Source: Halomarina ordinaria (GTDB taxonomy: Archaea > Halobacteriota > Halobacteria > Halobacteriales > Haloarculaceae). Taken from it: DNA of 64,000 bases. A model generated the notes under the pieces. It did no database searches. It was not told the origin of the DNA and saw only the letters and a program-made list of their open reading frames with translations. The first letter of the stretch is position 1. Every line of letters begins with the position of its first letter. Shown here piece by piece: positions 1 through 9,125 of this stretch. A program made the translations under genes and the position numbers. The stretch is taken from contig NZ_JARRAH010000003.1 in the NCBI RefSeq assembly GCF_030553305.1, positions 176,924 to 240,923 on the forward strand. Reading direction: 5' to 3'.

Positions 1-45
1 CGTCGCGACGGTAACGCTTTTGCTCGGTCCGTCGGTTGGGAGCGT

Positions 46-1251
46 ATGACGCGATTTCTCGACGACGGCTTCAGGCTCTCCGAGAGTCAGCGCCTCGTCC
101 AGAAGAGCATCCGGGAGGTCTGTGCGACCTTCGACCGCGAGTACTGGCGCGAGTGTTCGACGACCGGCACCTACCCCCACGAGTTCGTCGACACGCTCGC
201 CGAGGAGGGGTGGATGGGTGCGCTCGTCCCCGAGGAGTTCGGCGGCGCAGGGATGGGCACCCCAGAGACGGTGGTCATGATGGAGGAGATAGCCGCGGGT
301 GGCGGGGGGTTCGCCGCCGCACAGGCCGTCCACGGCGGCATCTACAACTCCGTCCCGCTGGTGAAGTACGGCAGCGAGGAGATGAAAGAGGACCTCCTTC
401 CCCGCGTGGCGCGCGGCGAGGCGTCCATCCAGACGTTCTGTCTCACGGAACCGAACGCCGGGTCCGATTCGACGAGCATCGAGACGTTCGCGCGCCGGGA
501 GGGCGACGAGTGGGTCGTCGATGGACAAAAGATCTGGATTTCGCGGGTCGACGTCAGCGACTACGCCGTCCTCGTCGCCCGCACCACACCCAAAGCGGAC
601 GTCGAGAAGCGGACGCGGGGTATCTCGATGTTCCTCGTCGACCTCGACGACGCCGTCGAGCAGGGTGCCCTCGAGTTCGACGTGATAGAGAAATCCGCCA
701 GCGAGTTCGTCCACTCCTACCAGCTCTACTTCGACGGGCTTCGACTCCCCGAGTCGGCACTCATCGGCGAGGAGGGGCGGGGCTTCTACCAGGTGCTCGA
801 CGGGCTGAACGAGGAGCGTCTCGTCATCGCCGCCGAGTGTCTCGGACTCGGCCACCTCGCAATCGAGCGCGGGGTCGCCTACGCGAACGAGCGCGAGGTG
901 TTCGGCCGACCCATCGGGCAGAACCAGGCCATCCAGCACCCGCTCGCCGAGGCGTTCGCCCGCCTGCAGGCGGCGAAACAGCTCACGTACGCCGCAGCGG
1001 AGACGAGCGCGCGCGACGAGGAGGCGGACCTGGGGGCGTACGCGAACATGGCGAAGTTCCTGGCGGCCGACGCGGCCTTTGAAGCTGCTGACGCTGCGGT
1101 CCAGACTCACGGCGGGTTCGGGGTGGCCACGGAGTACGACGTCGACCGCTACTTCCGGGAGGCGCGCCTGACCCGTCTCGTGCCCATCACCCAGCAACTC
1201 GTCCTCAACTACGTCGGCGAGCGCGTCCTCGGCCTCCCCCGCTCGTACTGA
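46..1251 (+). CDS. Acyl-CoA dehydrogenase family protein
   Basis: A 401-residue flavoprotein of the acyl-CoA dehydrogenase superfamily, expected to introduce a 2,3-double bond into an acyl-CoA and pass electrons to ETF. The N-terminal helical domain, the central beta domain (FCLTEPNAGSD near residue 131, then WVVDGQKIWIS) and the C-terminal four-helix domain (VFGRPIGQNQAIQHPLAE, then VQTHGGFG) are all present in order, and the length is normal for the family. The ATG follows an AT-rich box (taacgctttt) about 30 bases upstream, typical of leaderless haloarchaeal genes. It is the first of a row of CoA-thioester genes. Substrate cannot be told from sequence; a branched or dicarboxylic acyl-CoA is an inference from the neighbours. 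Confidence 0.93.
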   Translation: MTRFLDDGFRLSESQRLVQKSIREVCATFDREYWRECSTTGTYPHEFVDTLAEEGWMGALVPEEFGGAGMGTPETVVMMEEIAAGGGGFAAAQAVHGGIYNSVPLVKYGSEEMKEDLLPRVARGEASIQTFCLTEPNAGSDSTSIETFARREGDEWVVDGQKIWISRVDVSDYAVLVARTTPKADVEKRTRGISMFLVDLDDAVEQGALEFDVIEKSASEFVHSYQLYFDGLRLPESALIGEEGRGFYQVLDGLNEERLVIAAECLGLGHLAIERGVAYANEREVFGRPIGQNQAIQHPLAEAFARLQAAKQLTYAAAETSARDEEADLGAYANMAKFLAADAAFEAADAAVQTHGGFGVATEYDVDRYFREARLTRLVPITQQLVLNYVGERVLGLPRSY

Positions 1252-1342
1252 GGGGACGAGCGGACCGACGGTCTCGGCCGACCACCGACGATAGACGACC
1301 GACGTGGCGCGGTATTATGGTGGTCGCCGCGAACCACGAGGT

Positions 1343-2698
1343 ATGCGTTCCACGTCACCACGTGACCCGGACGGCGAGCTCGCCGCCTTCGCGGCCGACA
1401 TCGACTTCGACGACCTTCCCACGGAACTCGTCCGGAGCGCGGAGCGGGCGTTCGTCGACACGGTCGGCGTCACCGTCGCCGGGGCCGTCGAGGGCGCCGG
1501 TGCCGTCGCCATCGAGACGACCCGGGCGGGCGGGGAGGGCGGACCGGCCTCGTTCGTCGGCGTCCCGGGGAGCGCGTCGGTCCCGGACGCGGCGTTCGCC
1601 AACGGGACGGCCGGCCACGCCCTCGACTTCGACGACGTGACGCGCGGGGTGTGGCACCCGAGCGTCCCCGTGGTCGCCCCCGTTCTCGCGCTGGCGGAGG
1701 CGGAGGACCTCCCGGGCGAGCGGGCGGTCACCGCCTACGTCGCCGGCTACGAGACGCAGTGTTACCTCGCCGACGCGCTCCTCCCCGAGCACTACGAGCG
1801 GGGGTGGCACGCGACGGCGACGTTCGGTACCATCGGGGCGGCCGTCGCGTGCGCCGTCCTGCTCGACCTGGACGAGACGGCGACCCGTCGTGCGATAAAC
1901 GCCGCCGCCTCCATGCCCGCGGGGCTGAAGAAGAACTTCGGGACGATGACCAAGCCCATGCACGCCGGCCACGCCGCCCGGTCGGGGTTGACGGCCGCGA
2001 TGCTCGCCGCACGCGGCCACACCGCCGCCGATGGGGCACTCGGGACCGACCGCGGCGTCCTCGACCTCTACGCCGGCGACGACCTGCACCCCGAGGAGAT
2101 GGCCCGCCTCGGCGAGGAGTGGGCGCTCGCGAGCGACGGCATCCAGGTGAAGAAGTACCCCTGCTGTTACTTCACCCACCCGGGCGTGTACGCGACCCAG
2201 CGACTCGTCGCGGACAACGACCTCGCCCCGGCCGACGTCGAGTCCGTCCGGGTACTCGCGTCGCGGGGTGCCGCGGACGCGCTCCACTACGACGACCCGG
2301 ACTCGGGGCTGGAGGCGAAGTTCTCCATGCCCTACACGGTGGCCTCGGCCGTCGTCCGCGACCGGGTCGGTCTGGAGGCGTTCGACGACGAGAACGTGGG
2401 TGACCCCGAGGTGCAGGCCGTCCGCGAGCGGGTCGCCTTCGAGGTGGACCCGGACCTCGCCTACGAGCCGTATCACACCACCGTCGTCGTCGAGACGACC
2501 GCCGGCGAGCGCCACGAGCGGGTCCAGGAGGTCCCCCCCGGAACGCCCGCGGACCCACTGACCGACGAGGAACTGGCGGCGAAGTTCCGGATGTGCGTCG
2601 AGCGCGCCGACGTCGACGTCGACCCGGACGTCGCCTACCGGCGCCTCGACGCGCTCGGCGAACAGGACAGCGTCGCACACGTCACGGACGCGCTCTGA
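1343..2698 (+). CDS. MmgE/PrpD family protein
   Basis: A 451-residue member of the MmgE/PrpD family, which includes 2-methylcitrate dehydratase and cis-aconitate decarboxylase. Typical segments are DTVGVTVAGA near the N-terminus, GTAGHALDFDD, MTKPMHAGHAARSG in the middle and KKYPCCYFTHP after it. The reading frame stays open upstream to a GTG at 1304, but the ATG at 1343 lies about 27 bases after a TATTATGG box and begins the conserved part, so it is preferred. It sits between two acyl-CoA dehydrogenase genes on the same strand. Family membership is secure; whether it is a dehydratase, decarboxylase or isomerase is not. Confidence 0.9.
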   Translation: MRSTSPRDPDGELAAFAADIDFDDLPTELVRSAERAFVDTVGVTVAGAVEGAGAVAIETTRAGGEGGPASFVGVPGSASVPDAAFANGTAGHALDFDDVTRGVWHPSVPVVAPVLALAEAEDLPGERAVTAYVAGYETQCYLADALLPEHYERGWHATATFGTIGAAVACAVLLDLDETATRRAINAAASMPAGLKKNFGTMTKPMHAGHAARSGLTAAMLAARGHTAADGALGTDRGVLDLYAGDDLHPEEMARLGEEWALASDGIQVKKYPCCYFTHPGVYATQRLVADNDLAPADVESVRVLASRGAADALHYDDPDSGLEAKFSMPYTVASAVVRDRVGLEAFDDENVGDPEVQAVRERVAFEVDPDLAYEPYHTTVVVETTAGERHERVQEVPPGTPADPLTDEELAAKFRMCVERADVDVDPDVAYRRLDALGEQDSVAHVTDAL

Positions 2699-2740
2699 GG
2701 GCGGCCGAACGTATATATCGACCACCTCGGTACGTGTGCC

Positions 2741-3880
2741 ATGCTCGCACTGGACGAAGAGCAACGGATGGTGATGAGCCTCCTCTCGGACATCGCTGAG
2801 CGGGAGTTCAGGGACCGTGCCTGCACCTGGGACGGGGCGTTCCCGTGGGAGAACCTGCGCCTGCTCGGCGAGCACGGCCTCGTCGGTCTCAACCTTCCCG
2901 AGGAGTACGGCGGCGGCGGGATGGGCGAGTTCGAGGCGATGCTCGCCATCGAGGCGGTCGGCCGGGTCTGTCCGGACACCGCAAACGCCCTCTACGGCCA
3001 GTCGATGGTCGCCCCACGCGCTATCGACATGTTCGGGAGCGAGGCGGCGAAGGAGCGCTACCTCCCGCCCGTCTGCCGGGGGGAGTCGGCGCTCGCCATC
3101 GCTATCAGCGAACCGCACGCCGGGAGCGACGCCGGTGCGATGGACACCCACGTCGTGGAAGACGGCGGTGACCTCTACCTCTCGGGCGAGAAGATATGGG
3201 TCAGCTACGTCCCCGAGTCCGACGCGGCGGTCGTCTGGGCCTACTTCCCCGACGACAACCTCGGGACGGTCGTCGTCGACCTCGACGCGCCCGGCGTCGA
3301 CGTCAACGAGCACTACCGCAACATGGCCGGTCACACCCAGACGCACTTCTTCATGGACGAGGTTCGAATCCCGGCGGAGAACGTCCTCGTACGCGGGGAG
3401 TCGGCGCTGAAGGAGCAGTTGAAGGCGCTGAACTGGGAGCGCTGCGGGAGCGCGGCGTACGCCAACGCCATCGCGCGCTGTGCCTTCGACCACGCGCTCG
3501 ACTACGCCCGCGAGCGAGAGCAGTTCGACCGGCCAATCGGCGACTTCCAGGGGATTCGGTGGAAACTCGCCGACATGGCCGCCCGCATCGAGAGTGCCCG
3601 GAGCGTCGCCCTGCGGGCCGCACTCACCGCCGAGGCGCGGGGACGCGTCCCCGACCGCCTGGAGACGAGCGTCGCGAAGTACGTCTCCGGGCAGACCGTC
3701 GAACACGTCGTCAGCGAGGCGCTCCAGATACACGGCGCGACGGGCTACCAGCGCGACCACCCGCTCGAGTACCTCTACCGTCTCCAGCGCGGGCGGCGCA
3801 TCGCCGCCGGCACCGACGAGGTCATGAAGGACACCATCGCGGACGCCCTCTTCGCCGACGGGTTGCCCGGCGTCGTCTGA
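2741..3880 (+). CDS. Acyl-CoA dehydrogenase family protein (second copy in cluster)
   Basis: A 379-residue acyl-CoA dehydrogenase with the standard order of motifs: LNLPEEYGGGGMG in the N-terminal domain, AIAISEPHAGSDAGAM and LSGEKIWVSYV in the beta domain, then FDRPIGDFQGIRWKLADMAARIESAR and ALQIHGATGYQRDHPLEYLYR in the C-terminal domain. A clear TATATATC box about 30 bases before the ATG shows it has its own promoter. It is divergent in sequence from the gene at 46-1251, so the two are not a recent duplication and probably act on different substrates. Electron acceptor is presumably ETF, not encoded nearby. Confidence 0.93.
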   Translation: MLALDEEQRMVMSLLSDIAEREFRDRACTWDGAFPWENLRLLGEHGLVGLNLPEEYGGGGMGEFEAMLAIEAVGRVCPDTANALYGQSMVAPRAIDMFGSEAAKERYLPPVCRGESALAIAISEPHAGSDAGAMDTHVVEDGGDLYLSGEKIWVSYVPESDAAVVWAYFPDDNLGTVVVDLDAPGVDVNEHYRNMAGHTQTHFFMDEVRIPAENVLVRGESALKEQLKALNWERCGSAAYANAIARCAFDHALDYAREREQFDRPIGDFQGIRWKLADMAARIESARSVALRAALTAEARGRVPDRLETSVAKYVSGQTVEHVVSEALQIHGATGYQRDHPLEYLYRLQRGRRIAAGTDEVMKDTIADALFADGLPGVV

Positions 3881-4051
3881 GGACGTCGGTGTCCGTCGCC
3901 GGGACGCCCCTCCCGCGGGTCGCGAGCGAGAGGACGTGTGACGAAACCCGTCTTCGGACCACGTGTGTGGACGTCAGACGGGCAGGACACCTGTGCCGCG
4001 TCGCGGTCCCGTTCGCTCGCGGGAGACCGGAGACCGGGTATCGGTCGGCGG

Positions 4052-4441
4052 TTAGCGGTTCTCGATGCGCTCGCGCCAGGCGTCGGGGAGCGGCTTCGAC
4101 CGGCCCGCCTCGCGGTCGTAGGCCACCTGTACGGACTCGGCGGTGGCCGCGAGGTCGTCGCCGGCGTACACCTCGTAGCGCATCGTCAGGCTGGAGTCGC
4201 CGAGCCGGGTCACCTCCAGGTCGACGCGGACGGCCTCGCCGAGGTCGATGGGGTGGCGGTACTCGACGTCCTGGCGCGCGATGACGGTGTCGACCCGGTC
4301 GAGCCGTTCGTCGAGGACCTCCCGGAAGAACTCCGAGCGCGCCTGTTCGAGGTAGCTGACGTACACGGCGTTGTTGACGTGGTTCATCGAGTCGATGTCC
4401 CGGAACCGGACCTGGATGTCCGTGCTGAACGGCTCTCCCAT
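4052..4441 (-). CDS. Acyl-CoA thioesterase, 4HBT hotdog family
   Basis: A 129-residue single hotdog-fold protein. The N-terminal signature VRFRDIDSMNHVNNAVYVSYLEQAR is the classic 4-hydroxybenzoyl-CoA thioesterase/YbgC pattern, with the catalytic Asp in the RDIDSMNH stretch. It should hydrolyse an acyl-CoA thioester to release CoA. A TATTTGAC box about 28 bases upstream of the ATG supports the start. It is transcribed opposite to its neighbours inside the CoA-thioester gene block, which suggests a role in releasing CoA from a dead-end or end product; substrate unknown. Confidence 0.88.
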   Translation of the reverse strand: MGEPFSTDIQVRFRDIDSMNHVNNAVYVSYLEQARSEFFREVLDERLDRVDTVIARQDVEYRHPIDLGEAVRVDLEVTRLGDSSLTMRYEVYAGDDLAATAESVQVAYDREAGRSKPLPDAWRERIENR

Positions 4442-4594
4442 GGCGCGGAGGGACGGACACCAGCGTCAAATACGTGTTCGTCCGTCCCCGGAGGGTCCGC
4501 CCGTCGGTCGCGCGGTCCCGTCGCCGTCGACCGACGCCGGAGCGTGTGAAATGTACGCACGGGTTTTAAGAACGTTCGACGTGGTGGTGTGTCC

Positions 4595-5773
4595 ATGCAG
4601 CCGTTCGAGGGGGTCGACGTGCTCGACCTCACGCAGTCCATCGCCGGGCCGGTGAGTACGGCGATGCTGGCGTCGATGGGGGCGAACGTCGTGAAGCTCG
4701 AACCACCCGACGGCGACGCCTTCCGGGGGATGCTCGGCGGCGCGATGTTCACCTACGCGAACCGGGGCGGCAAGCGGAGTATCGCCGTCGACCTGAAGAC
4801 CGAGGAGGGGGCGACGGTGGCCCGTGACCTCGCCCGGCGTGCCGACGTGGTCGTCGAGTCCTTTCGTCCAGGTGTCGTCGAGAAGTTCGGCCTCGACTAC
4901 GAGACGACGCGCGCCGAGAACCCCGGGGTGGTGTACTGCTCGGTGAGTGGGTTCGGTCAGGGCGGTCCCTACCGCGACTACCCGGCGTACGACCCGGTGG
5001 TGCAGGCGGCGAGCGGGCTGATGTCGGTCATCGGCTACCCCGACCGGCCGCCGGTCCGCATCGGCGCGAGCGTCATCGACTGCGGGACGGGTGCGAACGC
5101 CGCCTTCATGATGGCGAGCGCGCTCCGCGAGCGCGAGCGCACCGGCGAGGGCGAGTACATCGACATGTCGCTGTTCGACGTCGCCGTCTCGTGGATGGGC
5201 TACTGGCTCGCGTACTACGACTCCGTCGGCGAGACGCCCCGGCGCGCGGGGTCCAGACTCCACGGCTTCGCCCCGAACAACGTCTTCGAGGCCGGCGACG
5301 GCGACGCGCTGTACATGAGCGCCATCTCCGACCACCTCTACGAACGGGTCTGTCGCGCCGTCGACCGCGAGGACCTGCTCGACGACGAGCGGTTCGGGTC
5401 GCCCGACGACCGGTGGGACAACCGCGAGGTCCTCGAAGCCGAACTGGCCGAGACCTTCGCGCGCTACGAGCGCGACGCGCTGGTCGAGCGCCTCGCCGCC
5501 GCCGGCGTCCCCACCGGCCCCCTCCAGGGGGTGACCGACCTCCTCGACGACGACCACCTCGCGGCACGGGACCTCGTGACCGAGACGGAGAACGTCGAGC
5601 GCGACCGCAGGGTCCGGACCGCCGCCTACCCCCTGCGGACGCGGGAGGGCCTGCCCGACCTGGCCGACCCGCCCTCGCTGGGCGAGCACACCCGCGAGGT
5701 GCTCGCCGACCTCGGCGTCGCCGAGAGTGAGGTCGACCGCCTCCTCGAGGAGGACGTGGTCCGCGACGCCTGA
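4595..5773 (+). CDS. CaiB/BaiF family CoA-transferase (class III)
   Basis: A 392-residue class III CoA-transferase, moving CoA between an acyl-CoA donor and a free carboxylic acid through an aspartyl-CoA intermediate. Seen: FEGVDVLDLTQSIAGPVSTAMLASMGANVVKLEPP at the start, NRGGKRSIAVDLK, and the region VIDCGTGANAAFMMASALRERERTGEGEYIDMSLFD typical of the family. The ATG at 4595 lies 27 bases after a strong TTTTAAG box; an in-frame GTG two codons earlier would be too close. It is followed after 60 bases by a MaoC hydratase, a pairing also known from mesaconate and itaconate-type pathways. Substrate is inference. Confidence 0.92.
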   Translation: MQPFEGVDVLDLTQSIAGPVSTAMLASMGANVVKLEPPDGDAFRGMLGGAMFTYANRGGKRSIAVDLKTEEGATVARDLARRADVVVESFRPGVVEKFGLDYETTRAENPGVVYCSVSGFGQGGPYRDYPAYDPVVQAASGLMSVIGYPDRPPVRIGASVIDCGTGANAAFMMASALRERERTGEGEYIDMSLFDVAVSWMGYWLAYYDSVGETPRRAGSRLHGFAPNNVFEAGDGDALYMSAISDHLYERVCRAVDREDLLDDERFGSPDDRWDNREVLEAELAETFARYERDALVERLAAAGVPTGPLQGVTDLLDDDHLAARDLVTETENVERDRRVRTAAYPLRTREGLPDLADPPSLGEHTREVLADLGVAESEVDRLLEEDVVRDA

Positions 5774-5833
5774 CCGGGAGTACCGCCGACGGGGTGGGTA
5801 ACACTTAGTAGCGTCTCGCGCGCCGGTCGACGT

Positions 5834-6403
5834 ATGACAGACGAGGACGCGGCGGGCGACCGCCGCCTGGTCGCGGGCTGGCAGGGCCGGTACTACGAGG
5901 ATTTCACCGTCGGGGACGTGTACAAACATCCCTTCGGTCGGACCGTGACGGAGACGGACAACGTCTGGCTGACGAACCTGACGATGAACCTCAATCCGAT
6001 GCACTTCAACGAGGCGTACGCCGCCGAGACCGAGTTCGGCGAGCGCCTCGTCGACGGCACGTTCGTCATCGCGCTGGCGGTGGGCATGAGCGTCATCGAC
6101 ATCTCGGTGAACGCCACCGCCAACCTCGGCTACGATAGAATCAGGCACCACGCGCCGGTCTACCACGGCGACACTATCTTCGCCGAGAGCGAGGTCCTCG
6201 AGAAGCGCGAGTCGAGTTCGCGCGACCACGTCGGCATCGTCACCACCGAACTCCGGGCGTTCAACCAGGATGGAACGAAGGTCCTCTCGCTCGAACGCAC
6301 CCCCATGGTCCTCAAACGCGAGTACGCACAACCCACCGCCGAGCAGCCCCCGGGGTGGCCCGAGGGCGTCGGAACGCTGAACGCGGACCTCGACGGGGAG
6401 TAG
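5834..6403 (+). CDS. MaoC-like enoyl-CoA hydratase
   Basis: A 189-residue hotdog-fold hydratase. The segment YYEDFTVGDVYKHPFGRTVTETDNVWLTNLTMNLNPMHFNEAYA carries the MaoC hydratase-2 signature with the catalytic Asn/His environment (NPMHFN), followed by FGERLVDGTFVIALAVGMSV. It resembles mesaconyl-CoA hydratases and related branched dicarboxyl-CoA hydratases more than fatty-acid R-hydratases, judged by eye. A TTAGTAGC-type box 30 bases upstream gives its own promoter. With the preceding CoA-transferase it probably hydrates an unsaturated acyl-CoA made by the dehydrogenases. Confidence 0.9.
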   Translation: MTDEDAAGDRRLVAGWQGRYYEDFTVGDVYKHPFGRTVTETDNVWLTNLTMNLNPMHFNEAYAAETEFGERLVDGTFVIALAVGMSVIDISVNATANLGYDRIRHHAPVYHGDTIFAESEVLEKRESSSRDHVGIVTTELRAFNQDGTKVLSLERTPMVLKREYAQPTAEQPPGWPEGVGTLNADLDGE

Positions 6404-6472
6404 TGGAGCGACGAGGAGGAGAGCCGCGGCGAGGGAGGCGGGGCGGGCGGACGAATCGGGCGCTCCGACCGG

Positions 6473-7429
6473 TCACAGCCGGTGTCCGCAGGCGCAGTTC
6501 CCGATGCAGTAGGTGGTCTCCGTCGTCTCCGAGAGCAGGCCGAGTCGCGCCATGGCGACGGAGACGGCGGCGGTCGCGTCCTCGCGCGGCCGCACCGACG
6601 ACGCCGTCGCGCCGTACGGACTCGGTCCGACCGGGATTCGTTCGACGACCTCCCGTCGCTCGTGGTCGACGACCGCGACCTCGTCGGTCGTCTGGACGGG
6701 AACGTACAGTTTCGTCCGCGAGGGGTCCCACGTCCCGACGAACGCCGACCCGCCGAGGTCGAGTCGCTCCGCGACCGTCCGGTCCTCGAGGTCGACGACG
6801 GTGACGTCGTCCGACCCCGGAGTGAACACGTAGCCCGTCTCGGAGTCGGGGCCGATCTCGTTCGTCAACGGCCGGCGACCGAGTCCGTCCTCGGCGGTCA
6901 CCTCGCCGAACGTCTCCGAGTCGGGGTCGGCGTCGAGGCGGAACTGCACGTGGGTCGGTTCGCGCGCGCTGACGACGACGTGTGCGCCGTCGGGCGTCCG
7001 TTCGAGCCAGTTCGCCCCGGAGCCGGTCTCCATCGACGCCGTCTCGGAGAGCGACCCGACCGCGAGCGCGCGGACGCCCCGCCCGACGTTGAGCCACAGC
7101 GAGTCCTCGCGGTCGTCCGTCAGCGTCGGGGTGTACTGGTTCGAGGGGAACGACGAGGAGAGTTCGACCGCCCTCGTCCCGACGCGCTCGTCGCGCTCCG
7201 GGTCGATGAGGCTCACCGTCCCGTCACCGGTGTTGAAAACGAACACGGTGGGTCGACGCGATGGGTCGTCTCCGCCGTCCGAATCACCCGCGTCGCGCAG
7301 ACAGCCGGCCGTCGCGGCCGCCCCGGCGACCGCGCTCCCCTGCAGGAGTCGACGGCGGGAGACGTCGCCGGCGGGGCGGTCCGGCGCGTCGGCGTTCGGG
7401 TAGAGCGGGTCGGCGTCGGGGGATGTCAT
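6473..7429 (-). CDS. Tat-exported beta-propeller lipoprotein (YncE-like)
   Basis: A 318-residue exported protein. The N-terminus has a twin-arginine motif (SRRRLLQGS) and a lipobox ending in AGC near residue 43, so it is likely a Tat lipoprotein on the outer face of the membrane. The body repeats blade-like units such as FVFNTGDGTVSLIDPERDE and GYVFTPGSDDVTVVDLEDRTV, typical of YncE/surface-layer beta-propellers. The extreme C-terminus is cysteine-rich (Cys308, Cys312, Cys314, His316), unusual for this fold and a possible metal or disulfide site. It is divergent from the flavoprotein gene at 7531. Function unknown. Confidence 0.85.
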   Translation of the reverse strand: MTSPDADPLYPNADAPDRPAGDVSRRRLLQGSAVAGAAATAGCLRDAGDSDGGDDPSRRPTVFVFNTGDGTVSLIDPERDERVGTRAVELSSSFPSNQYTPTLTDDREDSLWLNVGRGVRALAVGSLSETASMETGSGANWLERTPDGAHVVVSAREPTHVQFRLDADPDSETFGEVTAEDGLGRRPLTNEIGPDSETGYVFTPGSDDVTVVDLEDRTVAERLDLGGSAFVGTWDPSRTKLYVPVQTTDEVAVVDHERREVVERIPVGPSPYGATASSVRPREDATAAVSVAMARLGLLSETTETTYCIGNCACGHRL

Positions 7430-7530
7430 GACGGACGAGAGGAGCCGTGGGTAGTAAGGGGCACCGACGGTCCCTGTCGGGGTCGCACAGTCGGGACGCG
7501 TTTATGTCGACGGCCGCCGACGCGGGTTCC

Positions 7531-8940
7531 ATGGATACGTTCGTCGTCGTCGGTGGTGACGCCGCCGGCATGTCGGCCGCGAGCAAGGCGAAGCGCGACG
7601 ACCCCGACCTCGACGTCGTCGTCTTCGAGCGCGGCGAGTGGGTGTCCTACGGGGCGTGCGGCCTCCCCTACTACGTGAAGGGGGAGATACAGTCGCTCAC
7701 CGACCTCGTCTCGGTGACGCCCGAGGAGTTCCGCGAGGAGCGGGACATCGACCTCCGGACGGGCCACGACGTCGTCGCCATCGACCCGGACGACCGCACC
7801 GTGACCGCGAGGAACGACGACGGGGAGGTCGTCCAGACGTACGACCACCTGCTCGTCGCGACGGGGGCGGCGGCGGTCACGCCCCCCATCGCCGGCCTGG
7901 ACCGCGAGGGCGTCTACACCCTCGGGTCGATGGCCGACGGGAAGGACCTCCGCGAGTACGTCGGGCGCGCGCGCGAGCACCGCGACCTCCAGCAACCCGA
8001 CCGGGGGCCGGCCTGCCAGTTCCTGGAGACGTGTACCGGTCCCGTCGGCGTCGTCGGCGGGGGGTACATCGGCGTCGAGATGGCGGAAGCGCTGGCGGCC
8101 AACGACTTCGAGGTCCACCTGTTCCAGCGCGGCGGCCGAATCCTGAAGTCGTTCAGCGAGGCGACCAGCGAGGCCGTCCTCGACCACCTCGACGAACAGG
8201 ACGTCGCCGTCTACCTGCACGCGGAAGTCGAGGAACTCGCCGGCGGGGAGAGGGTAGAAGCGGTCGTAACCGCCGAGGAGCGCGTCCCCGTCGAGATGGT
8301 CCTCGTCGGGACGGGCGTCCGCCCGCGGACGGCGCTCGCCGAGGAGGCCGGTATCGAACTCGGCGAGACGGGGGCCATCGCGACCGACGCCTACTGCGAG
8401 ACGAACCTCCCGAACGTGTACGCGGCCGGCGACTGCGCGGAGGCCGACCACGTCGTCACCGGCGACCCGGTGCACGTCCCGCTGGCGCTGACTGCCAACC
8501 GGCGCGGACGGGCCGTCGGCCAGACCGTCGCCGGCGAACGGACCGAGGGCGGCGGGGTCGCGGGGACCGCTGCCGTGAAGGCCTTCGACGTCGAGGCGGC
8601 CCGGACGGGTATCCTCGACCACGAGACGGCGCGGGCGGCCGGCTTCGACCCGCTGACGCGGACCATCGACGCGAACTCCCGGGCGGGCTACTACCCCGAG
8701 GGCGGGACGGTCCGGGTGACGCTCACCGTCGACCGGCCGTCCGGACGCGTCCTCGGGGGCAGTCTCGTCTCCGAGTACGGCGAGGGAGCCGTCCACCGGA
8801 GTCACGCCCTCGTCGGGGCGGTGACCGAAGGGGTGACCGTCGCCGACCTCGCGAACTACGACCTCGCCTACGCGCCGCCGTTCAACACGACCTGGGACCC
8901 CGTGCTGACGGCGGCGAAGGTCGTCGAGGGAGAGCGGTAG
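7531..8940 (+). CDS. CoA-disulfide reductase / NADH oxidase-like flavoprotein
   Basis: A 469-residue FAD and NAD(P)H-binding protein of the CoA-disulfide reductase/NADH oxidase/persulfide reductase family. Seen: FAD-binding VVVGGDAAGMSAASKAK, the single redox cysteine in SYGACGLPYYV (Cys43), LLVATGAAA, the NAD site VGVVGGGYIGVEMAEALA and the second FAD motif NVYAAGDCAE, then a C-terminal dimerisation domain. The ATG at 7531 is 25 bases downstream of a TTTATG box, so longer in-frame starts at 7447 and 7504 are less likely. Role is probably thiol redox balance or peroxide/oxygen reduction; the exact substrate cannot be read. Confidence 0.9.
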   Translation: MDTFVVVGGDAAGMSAASKAKRDDPDLDVVVFERGEWVSYGACGLPYYVKGEIQSLTDLVSVTPEEFREERDIDLRTGHDVVAIDPDDRTVTARNDDGEVVQTYDHLLVATGAAAVTPPIAGLDREGVYTLGSMADGKDLREYVGRAREHRDLQQPDRGPACQFLETCTGPVGVVGGGYIGVEMAEALAANDFEVHLFQRGGRILKSFSEATSEAVLDHLDEQDVAVYLHAEVEELAGGERVEAVVTAEERVPVEMVLVGTGVRPRTALAEEAGIELGETGAIATDAYCETNLPNVYAAGDCAEADHVVTGDPVHVPLALTANRRGRAVGQTVAGERTEGGGVAGTAAVKAFDVEAARTGILDHETARAAGFDPLTRTIDANSRAGYYPEGGTVRVTLTVDRPSGRVLGGSLVSEYGEGAVHRSHALVGAVTEGVTVADLANYDLAYAPPFNTTWDPVLTAAKVVEGER

Positions 8941-9002
8941 GCCTCGGTTCCCGACGCGTTCGTCGAGGTGACACGAACCGCTCGTGTCGTCGTTACCTCA
9001 AG

Positions 9003-9028
9003 GAATCATTGATTCAGTGAATCATTGA
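9003..9028. repeat. Direct repeat enclosing a palindrome in a convergent intergenic region
   Basis: GAATCATTGA occurs at 9003-9012 and again at 9019-9028. The junction also reads as a palindrome, TGATTC-AGT-GAATCA (9010-9024). It lies between the converging ends of the flavoprotein gene (8940) and the lipoprotein gene (9126), in a locally AT-rich patch. It may help terminate transcription or bind a regulator. Confidence 0.5.
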
Positions 9029-9125
9029 GTACAGGACCGCCGGTGCCCTACTACACAGTATCACGAATCGGCGGTTCCCTCGGGAAATGTTGGGATGTCG
9101 AGAACAGACCAGGCCCGAGACGGCG

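Noticed and set aside
3363..3376. T-loop-like GGTTCGAATCCC suggesting a tRNA
   Set aside because: It is inside the acyl-CoA dehydrogenase coding sequence (EVRIPAEN) and there is no acceptor stem or anticodon arm around it.
1355..3760. Very long minus-strand open frame (801 codons) opposite acyl-CoA dehydrogenase and MmgE/PrpD genes
   Set aside because: Composition is Arg/Val/Gly-rich without any domain; it is the usual antisense artefact of GC-rich coding DNA.
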